From Hepsetus odoe (taxonomy: Eukaryota; Chordata; Actinopteri; Characiformes; Hepsetidae): a stretch of DNA of 64,000 nucleotides. A program made the translations under genes and the position numbers. The stretch spans positions 10,699,767 through 10,763,766 of the forward strand of contig CM029370.1 in the NCBI GenBank assembly GCA_017165825.1, read 5' to 3'. Below the pieces are notes generated by a model. It saw only the letters and a program-made list of their open reading frames with translations, searched no databases and had not been told where the DNA came from. Positions 33,301 through 43,598 of this stretch are shown in pieces; position 1 is the first letter of the stretch; each line of letters opens with the position of its first letter.

Positions 33301-34641
33301 AAGAGCGACTCTCCTGGTAGGACCCTTCTCTAAATTTCCCTAGCACCCATTCTGTCCATCTAGCAATTTTATCACCGGGAGTTTTGAGTCAGTTCAGTCA
33401 AGGCAGGTTCCCATCCTCCTGTCCATGGACGCCTCTAAATTTGGCTGCTGTGATTGTTCTTGGACCCACAATTTGGGAGGCCACCAACCTGCACTCTCAC
33501 CCAGGTCTCTTCCATGGATTTACTGAACATCTCCTTCGGGTGTCCTGCTGTCCACATCCCCAACACACCCAGGTGGACCTTTGAGGCTGTCAGCTGTTGT
33601 CTCGGCCGACTTTCGGCCACTTGGTCCACTTCCACCAGGCTGTGCTTACAGCCACAGATTGGAAACTGAGGAGCTGTGGCCTGCTGGTGGTTGTTGAACT
33701 CCATCCAGTTGCTGACTCACAGGTGACGCAGGATTTGGAGTCACTGGCATTTGTGTTGCCTGCAAAGTCTTTTCTTCCACAACTGCAACTTGGTTTTTCC
33801 CTTTTTCTTTAGCTTTTCCTGGGTCAGTTCTCCCCAGCAGGAGCTGTGCCACCTTTCCTCAGCACTTCTTCTTGTTCTTGGATTCTTCTATTTTGTCTGT
33901 GTTTATCCACAGTATGTGTTACGGGGCTGGCAGATTCATCAAATGTCTTTTCAGTCAGTCCCACTACATCTTCCATTGCTTTTGACTTTTTTCTCTGAAG
34001 GCCATCCAGACCAATGTCCCAAAGACCACTTTCATGAAGTTGTCTTGATTCAATACTTCCTGCTTCTGCTCTCACATCTTTTTCATGCGATGAACATAAG
34101 CAGAGGGGATTTCAGTTTCATATTACCTTCAGAGCCCTCTTCTGCAGGCTCCACTCCTTCGATAAACTTCCTCATTATGCTCTGACAGTCTGTTTACGGT
34201 ATGGATTGAATTCCACACCATCACTGTTCGCATCCACAGCGTGATGTGCTCCATGCCTGCTTTGTCATGCAGATTTTCCATTGGTTTTGTCCAATTATTC
34301 TGGCTAATAAGGCTTTTGGCATCTCCCATATAGCAAGGAGACGCCCAAGTGTTTTTTTCTTCTTCTCAAAGTCCAGCATCCACTTCTGGGCCTTCATACA
34401 GATCAGTTTATTGACCAATCCTCCAGATCCTAAGCCTGCCATATGATAATATATGTCTCTTTAATCACATATAGGTGCTTGTACTTATCCCCACATTTTC
34501 TTCCAGATTCAATTCATACTTGGTTCTACCTGAATCTCTGTGTCCTCTACCTTTCTGATATTTGACCATTACCCTTTCTACTTGTCTCCTTGGACTCTTT
34601 CTCCATTGCAACACTATAATTTCATCCATCATTAGTAACTG

Positions 34642-34988
34642 ATTTGTGTCTGCACTTGGGGGGTTTGTGGCTTTGTTTACTCATTAGTAGAGGGTGCTCT
34701 GTTTTCTGATGGAGCATACCCACTCATGAAGGCACAGGTGTGCTGGGCATTGATACTGCTGACTACGCCTCAATGAGTTTAACAGAGCGCGGTCACCACA
34801 CACTCTTGTTGGCGTGATGTGTGTTTTATGCTTTGCTTATTCCAGTTACTGTCTGGATTTTGGGGTTTTGTTTCGTGTTCCGGTCCAGCCTTTGTGTCTG
34901 GACTATTGTTTATGTTTAATAAAAGCACCTTGAGCATCTCTGGCTCCGCAGTGACGTCCCTCCTGCTCCCCGCCACCGTGACAATTTG
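34642..34988 (+). mobile_element. Solo LTR with perfect 5-bp target duplication
   Basis: The LTR (34647-34983, 337 bp) begins TGTCTGCACTTGG, ends CACCGTGACA and is flanked by ATTTG on both sides (34642-34646 and 34984-34988). It contains AATAAA at about 34917, near its 3' end. Its last 70 bases resemble, in reverse, the LTR at 61640-62040 (gtttaataaa...tctggctccg...gacgtccctc), so it belongs to a related family. It inserted into the gag region of the older retrovirus, in the opposite direction. Confidence 0.85.
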
Positions 34989-35369
34989 CTTATTCTTTGA
35001 TAGAATCACTAAAGCTCCAAAATATCCAGCTTTAGCCTTCCTTGGTGCACTCCATCCCACTTTTTCATTTCTTACTTTCCTTACTCATCTCATTGTCCTC
35101 ACTTTCTCTTTCCTCTTCCTGCACATCCTTTCCATTCTTAACCTTCCTTAATTTCTCTTTTCTCATCTGTTTTCTGTACTCCTGCAACAATCCAACACAC
35201 CTCATCATCACTGTCTCCAATCTATCTGCTCACCTCTTCCCTTATCACCTTTCACTGACCATGCCTCTGACTCCCTTTCTCTCCTGGCTGCCTCTTCACT
35301 CTCTAGTACTGCACTTCTCCACTCCTGCTGTAATTTATTAAGATCTGGATATACTGTCTCACTGCTCTG

Positions 35370-35370
35370 C

Positions 35371-35403
<33 letters not shown>
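35370..35403. repeat. (CT)n microsatellite
   Basis: A run of about 17 CT units inside retroviral gag sequence. Confidence 0.9.
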
Positions 35404-35406
<3 letters not shown>

Positions 35407-35650
35407 GTGCAGTAGGGCTCCATTTGGTGGAGGGCTTGGTGATTTGTGTCTTCCTCAGCATCCTCTGAGATTCCTCATCTCCAAGGCTGCTTGTTCATTC
35501 TCTGCCTGGATCCTTGTCATCTGTTACAGCCACTTGCCTGTAAAATATTAAACTTCCCTTCAATGACAGGATACTGTCCTACATAAGGTGGAGGGGTAAA
35601 TACACATCTTCAACTTTTTTCTCTGCTTCTTCTTTATGTGTATAAGAGAC

Positions 35651-35651
35651 A

Positions 35652-35712
<61 letters not shown>

Positions 35713-35742
35713 AAAAATGCATACATATATATATATATATAT
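35651..35742. repeat. (AT)n microsatellite
   Basis: A long AT-dinucleotide tract of about 28 units with a second short tract at 35723-35742, at the probable right edge of the retrovirus. Confidence 0.9.
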
Positions 35743-38386
35743 GTGTGTACATGCAGATTTTGGAAGTATAAGGAAAGATGGTTTATTATGATTTATCAGT
35801 ATTTCACATAAATTGACTTTAAATGATGTATATATTTCTGTAATAACATTTGAATATTACAGAAAAACGAAATAGAGTACTCTTTCTTTTATTCTTGGTT
35901 GCACTGTCGTCTTTCATTTTGTCATTCCCTCTTTATTTCCAAGCCCAAGACTCTCTCTCGTTTGTCCAAGTTCAACTGCACTGCAAGTGGGAGCAGCTTT
36001 CTGCACAAAGGGAAAAAAAGAGACAGAAGAAGCTGACCCCTCAGAACCCATTAAGCAGGTGAAGGGAAGCACAAAGAGTTGTAGCAATAGCTGGCACAAC
36101 TGCAGAGGAAGAGGCGGGGGTGGTAGAGTGGGGAATAGGGTGTGCAAGAAAAGGCCCCAGTTTTTCATTTCATCAAGCAATGAAACACTTGGTCCCTATG
36201 GCCTTTATCTGCGCTGTGATCTGAACTCATCATAAGGGCCAAAGCCCAATGGTCTATTGGAGGCAAGGGTAACTTCAGAGAGAGACCAGTCAGACTAATG
36301 AGAAAGTAGCTGGAGATAACATCAAAGCCAATTAAGCACCTCCAGGTTTGGTCCAGCCTGAGAGATTTTAATGCATTTTATCCTTCTAGCCAATTTTGCT
36401 CTAATCTCGCCCATGTTTACACACAGTTTTGCCTGTGCTTTGTTTCAGTTTTGCAATTCAGAAAACATTTTGAAGGAATGCTTTACCCAAAATCATCCAT
36501 TATTTGGGAATGAAAATAGCAGGGGTCATATAGGAATATGCTTATGAGATCATATTAACTAGTACTAACTACGTTCTCTGTAAAAAAAAGGTCTTTCAAA
36601 GGTTTTTAGTAATGCAGTAGTTATAAACTGAAATATTACTATTTAAAAAAACATTTGAATCATCCATTTCCATCTCAGAGTATGTTTTTCTTCAAAATTG
36701 TTATATTTTAATTGTCCAAATATCTCCAAAATGATCCATTTATAAGTTTGTCAAATCAAGACAAACCATTTTTAACTTTTAAAAAAGAATAATTCGCTTC
36801 TGAGTTGTAATAATTCTATTCATCGCACAAATAATTTAACATGTTCAAATTGATTTTATAAAGAAGAGAAGGCTGTAAGATTTTCTGTAAGATTTTCTGA
36901 CCTAAATATTTAAAAAATGTAATCAGCCAGGTCATTCATCTGTCAGCTGCAAACCATGATATGATCGTGTAAAGGAATTTATTCAAGCAAGCATGTGATA
37001 AAGAGCTCCACCAAAAGTATGACAAACATGCAGAGAGAGGGGGGAGGGGGAGGGTGGCAGTTCTGGCTATGCTAAGCGGCTCTATTTTTAGTGAGTGACA
37101 TCTTTGATTGATGCAGTGATATGCCTCTCATCTAGCACCTCTGATGCACTGAGTAGTCAAAGCAATGATGCCAGAGGGTGAGGGAATGAAAGTGCTGCTT
37201 TAATAAGAAGTCTTCTTCTTCTTCTGACCATAAAAAATGAGTGAGAGCTGCATCTCTGTCTCAACCACTTCATCTCTCCTCCTAAGTGATCTGTAGGCCT
37301 CCATCCTTTTTGCACATCTTCCCCCCTTCTTATCTAACCCTCTTTTATCATGTCTCTCACTGTTAACCCTGGTTTTCTCTTAATCGGTCTTATCTTTTCC
37401 TCCTCAATGTCCTCGCTTCTTCCCTACCCTTATTTTTGCTGCACATTTTCTTGATTCATCTCTTTCACTCGGTGAGTCATAATGAAGATCTCGCCTCTGT
37501 TGGTAGATTCTCCCTGGAATTTTATTATGGCTGAGACAGACCACCACCAAAGGTAGTGCTTAATGTCAAACAGTCATCAGGAGGGGTTTTTGCCATGCAT
37601 TTAGTCCTGCAGTCTTACAGCTTTTTGTCTGAGGATGATTGTTCCCACCCCTGAGGCTCACGCTCAAGAGCACACTCACTCAGCCTGACAGATTGCCATG
37701 TTGAAGCTGCGTGATATACTAGCAAAAAAGGATACACTGCACCCAGGGAAAGAGCCATCAAAGTGTGCTTTATACAGGCTCTACAACAGCTCAATGCCAT
37801 CCAGCCATCCTCTCTCACTTTCTGTATCATGGTAGTCAATATATATAGAAATATATGTTCAATATAAATGGTTTTTAAACTTAAGGCCAGCGCACAATAG
37901 ACCATAATTTTTAATGAACAACATCGCTGCGCAGCATTCTGCCTTAACTGCATTACAACAATTTTCGAAGAGTTACTGAGTTCAACCAAGAGGCTTTTCT
38001 GTGTGTATAATGGCAGCCCCCTCTCAGGCAATATTTCTCCTATGCATGATGAAAAAGGAATGCTTATAATTAACTATTGTCACCAGTGGCTTTGGGGTAT
38101 AACTGCACGATAGCACATTGCACACAACCTCTAATGCCAGCCATTCACAATGAAGTTAAAAAAAGGGTTTCAGACCATATTTTTATAATGAGGGCAGCTA
38201 ATCAGAACTCAGATTCTTATATCCATCAGTCTTAAACATCCTGATTAATTGGAAGGAAGAAAGAGAGGTTGCAAAAGGGTTCACACATAAAATCTGATAT
38301 TCACTCCAAATTGAAACTCAAGTTTCCCTGAGTTTATAAAGTGCACCATTAACAACTAAACTTACCAACACTGCTGAATGTTTATA

Positions 38387-38469
<83 letters not shown>

Positions 38470-39148
38470 GTCCTTGCTATAAACCCATTATATATAATTT
38501 ATCCTAAACAGGATGGGCAGTGGAAACATCCTACTGCTCATAGAGTAATAAGCATGGGTTGTCACTCCAAAGGACAATTTAGCATCTTCAATCCAGGATG
38601 CCTTGGCTGGAAATCACAGAACCACAGAAACTTCACTATGTGGAAACAGCACTGACCACTTGAACTCAAACCAAAAATTACACATTCATAAGTTACGCTC
38701 AAAGGTTTATATCATTTAATTTATATTAAAAATGAAGGGTAGGGGGACTAACAGATGTCTCAAAGAAACAAATGGACTACAGGCCATATGGTCAGTCTAG
38801 CTTATAACAAGGACAATGAGGATGGACATAGTTGGTGTCCTTAATAAAGTGGCTTACAGGAGCACATGAGCCAATAATAATTAATGTGAGAGTCCATTGT
38901 GTGTTAAACACAGCACCCAACAACATTTGTAACTAAGATTCACACATGGTTGTTGCATCTGATAGGAAATAATCTCATTGTGTATGAATGCAATAGGATT
39001 ATGCGTTGCATGCAGTAGACTGATAAGCTCTTTTCCTGTGTGGCTCCTTAAGATGCAATCTAAACACGATATGTTAATAATCATTCTCTCCTTAGGTAAA
39101 TCAACAGGAATTATTAAAATTGCTAAAAGTACCTGAGCTATCTATAGT
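35743..39148. other. Intergenic; possible conserved non-coding segment
   Basis: No exon was recognised. The 138-codon minus-strand ORF at 37615-38031 has no domain and is probably chance. At 37075-37165 a segment with a MEF2-like site (gctctatttttagt) looks less AT-biased than its surroundings and could be regulatory. A TCTTCT tract lies near 37211. Confidence 0.35.
38386..38468. repeat. (CTAT)n microsatellite
   Basis: About 20 perfect tetranucleotide units. Confidence 0.95.
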
Positions 39149-39402
39149 GAAAGTGACAACCCTTGTCATTGCGAGGTCACAGCACAGCAAGCGTGAACCA
39201 CAACGAAATTGGACCTCTGCTTTTAACCCATGCACACAAACATCGTGCAGCAGTGGGCAGCTATTGAAAGCGCCCGGGGAGCAGTGACAGGGACGGCACC
39301 TTACTCAAGGGTACCTCAGGGCAACCTATTGGGAAGGGGTTCGAACCCCCCGATCCTCCGATCATGCGGCTAACACCCTAACCACTAGGCCACCGCCGCC
39401 CC
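39149..39402 (-). repeat. tRNA-derived SINE, best copy
   Basis: Read on the minus strand it opens ggcggcggtggcctagtgg (A box), then has ggttcgaacccc (B box, about 39338-39350), then the body with gccctgaggtacccttgagtaag and a ttgtcacttt tail. This is a typical tRNA-headed fish SINE, and the least eroded of four copies in the window. Confidence 0.85.
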
Positions 39403-40833
39403 TAGTGGTATATACTCGTCTGATAATCCTACCAAAATAAAAAAAAAATTGCAAACAAATTTTAGTAGTGTAGTCTCTTTTTTATTATTTTTAAACTTTA
39501 TTTTAAAAAGTGTCAGCAGAAGTACAGTCTCAATAACTGACATGCACATACTCTCCACAGACTATCAGTCAGTAACAAAATACATAAAATGTCAGTATTT
39601 TATGCAGTACCATCATCTGCATTTGCCCACCTTGCTCTGTTTGATTAATAAAACAGATTTAATTGAATAAATAAAATAAAATAAATCTGGTTAAATTAAA
39701 GACTCATGCTGTAGACAGAATGTCCTATTCTTCCTGCCTCATCTTTTATTTCTGATTTTAGTTCCAATGCATAATGTGACACAGCTGGTGCCACACCTTC
39801 ACACCTTCACTTTCTGAAAAGAAAGAAAGAAAAACACAAGCATGCTAGACAAAGCTGAATTTTGATACCTATTTACCAGTTTCTTATTCAACTTTTACTT
39901 AAAATCTTAAATGATGCTATAGTCAGATTTTGGTATCACAATGTGAAGTAAACTCAATACTGAAATGAATTTAACTTCCTCTAGTACAATGTTGCTGTGC
40001 AGCTGATGGTTGATGAGAGGAAAGATTACTGTGGTGGTCAGTTTTGTTCAGGCAATGAAGTGATTCAATGTTTAAGAACAGGTCTTGAATCTTTTAACTT
40101 GCATACTGCCATTTTGAGTCATGTGGTTTGTGGTTTCCAAAGGAAGAATGTTTTTCATACTAGAAAATTATCTAGAATTTAATTAAATACTTCCAGCCAC
40201 CTGCTAGACACGAAATTAAAACCCCAATAGGGTCCTACCCATTAACTAACCAACTTGGTAGTTTAAGCCATGAAAGTGCAATTATTATTCTATGTGCTCA
40301 TTGAAGAGTTGTGTTTAGTCACTGTTTGAAGACAAGAAGAGAATCGGCAGTTTTAAAAGTGAGAGGCATGCGTTCAACTACTCAGTAGCTGAGAAAGAGA
40401 AGAGTCTTGAGTATTGAGAAGAGGAACGTCAGTTTGGGTTGATGCATTCTTTCAACTTGCCTGTAGTGCCCAGTCATTAACAAAAACTACTTGGCTAAAT
40501 AAGAAATTACATTTTAAAAAATAGCAATAAACTACTATCACAACTATTAATTAGCAATGTTTTCAACCATATAAACAGTACACAGTGAAATGAAACTATG
40601 TTCCTCCGCGACCATGGTGCTACACATAAGATGATATCTAACATTAAATAAAACACATAAAACAAGTGCAGACAGGAATAACAAGACAGACAGACAACAA
40701 TTATTGCAAAAAAAAAAAAAACAGAGGGCATTCATCTGACAAGAGACAGGCAGTATGTCCATGAATGTGGGTGGAACAGAGCAGCAGTCTAATGAAGCAG
40801 AATTGTTAAAAAAAAGTGTGGAGTGCTAGTTAA

Positions 40834-40869
<36 letters not shown>

Positions 40870-40924
40870 TGCATAAACAGCCAGATAGATAGAGAGGTTT
40901 CTGAAAGGAGCAAAGGGGAAGAAG
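39403..40924. other. Intergenic; (AAT)n microsatellite
   Basis: No exon seen. An A13 run is at about 40708 and an (AAT)n tract at about 40838-40867. Confidence 0.4.
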
Positions 40925-41965
40925 AGTCAATTACTGTTCAAGAGTCTGATGGCCAGGGGGAAGAAACTGTTTCCCATCCTGGGGTGAAGATGGGTGAAGG
41001 ATGATGCGCTCTCCTGCAGTGTCTCTCGTGCGGAGAAAGTAGAGGCACTGCTGGGCTTTCATGGTAATGGAATTAGTGTTGGGCGTCCTCGAGAGGTAAT
41101 CTGTTATGTTCAGTGGAGAGTGGTCACGACGTGGTCTCCTGAAGTCAAGAACCATCTGTTTAGTTTTGTCAATGCTAAGAGACAGGTTGTTGGTTCTGCA
41201 CCAGCCCATCAGCTATCTCCTCTCTGTACGCCACCTCGTCATCACCGCTGATCAGACCCACCACAGTGGTTGCAAAATCATGGGTCATCAATGTGAAAAG
41301 CAGTGAGTTGAGTACACAGCCCAGTGCTCAGCATAATGCTACTGGAGGTGATGCTCCCAGTCCTAACTGACTCAGGTCTCCAAGTCAGGATCCAGGATCC
41401 AGTTACAGAGGGAAGTGTTTAGGCACAGCAGACTCAGCTTTTCACTTAAGTGCTGAAGGATGATGGTGTTGAATGCTGACCTGAAGTCGATGAACAGCAT
41501 TCTCACATAGCTGTCCTTTCTGTTCAAATGGGAAAGGGCCAGATGGTGGTGGAGAGTATACACAAACTGCAGGGTGTCCTGTGAGGGTGGAGGTTGGTTC
41601 TTTATGAGGTTTATGACCAGCCCCTCAAAGCACTTCATGATGACAGGAGTCAGTGCAACGGGATGATAGTCATTGAGGCTGGAGATAGATGACTTCTTTG
41701 GCACAGGGATGATGGTTGCTGTCTTGAAGTACCTTAGAACAACGGTGGTGCACAGAGAGATGTTAAAGATGTCGGCCAACTGTTCTGTTCCTCTAAGCAC
41801 ACAGCCAGGAATGTTGTCTGGACCAGCGGCTTTCCGTGAGTTGATTCTCAGCAGGGATCTTCTCACCCCAGCTGTGGTCAGGCAGAAAACCTGGTCGTTA
41901 GGAGGAGGGATGGTTTTCCATGCATGCTTTGCTACTCTGATGGCCTGAGACAGGTTCGCTCTCCA
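40925..41965 (-). mobile_element. LINE fragment (L2/Rex1-like reverse transcriptase)
   Basis: The minus strand carries a jockey-superfamily reverse transcriptase: INSRKAAGPDNIPGCVLRG, ATIIPVPKKSSISSLNDYHP then VALTPVIMKCFE, and VRMLFIDFRSAFNTI (41372-41866). Downstream are HDFATTVVG, NNLSLSIDKTKQMVLDFRRP and KAQQCLYFLR. The FADD catalytic box between HD and TTVVG is missing, and a large block before the end is deleted. The 3' end is to the left. It is dead. Confidence 0.8.
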
Positions 41966-43080
41966 CCTTTACCCCCTCTACTCGCTATATCATAACCTCA
42001 CTTTCATTCAGACTCATGTATTCTAACTTTGTCTTTCTACTCTCTAGAGCATATCTCCATCTCTCTGGGGCATCCTCAAGGTGCTCCATACTCCCATTAC
42101 AGATTCTAATGTCATCTGCAAACATTATAATCCATAAGGACTTCTGTCTAATCTTGTTTCTCAACTGTGCTTTCCCTGTGTCTTCAAAGGCACAATATAT
42201 CTCCTTCTGACCATCTCTATACTTCTCCGTCAACACCCTCAGAAACATTGCATCTTTAGGCAAGAAGAATTTCCCTCTTGCTACTCCGTTGCCCTTCCTG
42301 GTTCACTATCCTCACATCATCCAAGCTTCTCTCTCTTTCTCATGCTTTTCATTTATCAACCACACAAAGTATTCCTTCAACCTGCTCAACATGCTCTGTT
42401 TAATTGCGAGTATGTTTCCACTGCTATTCTTTACTGCCCTGACCTGCTGCACATCTCTCCCAGCTCTGTCTCTCTGCCTAACTAGCCAGTTTAGGTCCTC
42501 ATAACTCACCATAAGCCTTATCTTTATCTTTAGCCTTTGCCACATCTTTTTTGCCATGCACTTGATCTCCTTGTACTCCTGTCTACTTTCTTCATGTCTC
42601 TGACTATCCCACTTCTTCTTCATCAGCCTCTTCCTATACAGTCCTGAACTTCTTTGTTCCATCACCAGGTTTCCTTATCCTCTTCTTTAAATTTACATTT
42701 TATATTTGCGGCATTTAGCAGATGCTCTTATCCAGAGCAACTTCCATGTCCTAATTACAGGGACAGTCCCCCTGGAGCAACTCAGGGTTAAGGGTCTTGC
42801 TCACAGACCCAGTGGTGGTAGTGCTAGAGGTGGGATTTAATCCTTGAGCCATAGGTCCGTAGGCAAATACCCTACCACTAGACCACCGCCACCCTTCTTT
42901 ATCCAAATGTCACACTGAGCACCTTTCTAGCTATTTCCCTTACCAATTCTGTAGTAGCTGCCCAGCAATATGATAACTCCTCACTACCATCAGTGTCTGT
43001 CTTAACTCCTGCCTGAATTCCACCTTACAGTCTTCTTTCTTCATCTACTGCATGCTTTGCAGGGTTCAGCTCAGAGAGTA
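41966..43080 (-). mobile_element. LINE fragment (second family), split by a SINE
   Basis: Minus-strand ORFs at 42312-42665 (KKWDSQRHEESRQEYKEIK, RQRDRAGRDVQQVRAVKN, LKEYFVWLINE) and 41985-42263 (SLWIIMFADDIRICNGSMEH, RWRYALESRKTKLEYM) form a reverse transcriptase with an intact FADD box. The style is that of RTE-like or related fish LINEs; the clade is uncertain. Sequence at 42896-43080 appears to be the upstream part, separated by a SINE at 42690-42895. A large block between the two ORFs is missing. Confidence 0.75.
42690..42895 (-). repeat. SINE (second family) nested in a LINE
   Basis: Contains gcggcatttagcagatgctc, ttatccagagcaact, ctaattacagggacag and a head of ccctaccactagaccaccgc. The flanks show a short likely duplication (ttcttta). 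The same family occurs at 13610-13925 and 60218-60370. Confidence 0.8.
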
Positions 43081-43552
43081 AACCTTGTTAGCGCGTATGA
43101 GTTAGCATTTGAACCATTCTAAGCCAAGTTGGACACTGTTTCTTAAAACACTTCTATTCCTGCAGAAAAAAGATGCTAACTTTACTATAATGCAGCAAAT
43201 ATGGTGTTTGGGAAGTTTAAAAAATAGGTCTGAAAAAAAAACCTTTTAGCTCTAAGATAAAAATCATCACTTTGTCCTTTTAAAAACTGTAGCTCATGTT
43301 TATGCAGAAATAATGCAAAATGTATTGTCCTTCTGCACCATTCAGTATGTATTTTAACCCTGTTTGTTTTGCTTTGAGTGCATGCATGTGTGTGTATGTG
43401 CATGCACATGTTTGCTTAATGATAAGGGGTGAAGGCTATTATGGAAATGTTACTATCTATTCTGTTCATTCACCTCTAATCAGCATTCATGGCAGAACTG
43501 TGAAAGTGTCTGGAGTGCAAATCTTTAAAGTAGAATCTGGACAACGTCTTGA

Positions 43553-43598
<46 letters not shown>

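Larger units (their letters stand above)
33380..35640 (-). pseudogene. Retroviral gag remnant, split by a solo LTR
   Basis: Minus-strand fragments cover matrix-like sequence (35.0-35.6 kb), polar capsid-like sequence (33.82-34.45 kb) and a zinc-knuckle-like CWGCGQQDTRRRC (about 33560) just before the protease region. The frame is broken repeatedly. The solo LTR at 34647-34983 interrupts the middle. Confidence 0.55.
29500..35650 (-). mobile_element. Endogenous retrovirus, minus strand, degenerate
   Basis: Reading from right to left the minus strand carries gag-like sequence (35.6-33.4 kb), a protease-like segment, reverse transcriptase with a YVDD box (32409-32420), and an integrase core (30.5-30.96 kb), the gag-pro-pol order of a retrovirus. 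Every part has stops or frameshifts. The protein style resembles fish gamma/epsilon-type retroviruses. No env protein was recognised, and the element's own LTRs were not identified. A solo LTR of another family interrupts gag. Confidence 0.75.

Noticed and set aside
33751..34185. 144-codon plus-strand ORF
   Set aside because: It is antisense to the retroviral gag remnant on the minus strand.
37615..38031. 138-codon minus-strand ORF
   Set aside because: No recognisable domain, composition varies along its length, and nothing nearby suggests a gene; probably chance.
38386..38468. CRISPR-like array
   Set aside because: Perfect tetranucleotide microsatellite without spacers.
39330..39402. tRNA gene
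   Set aside because: The A and B boxes belong to a SINE head; the cloverleaf cannot be closed and a SINE body follows.
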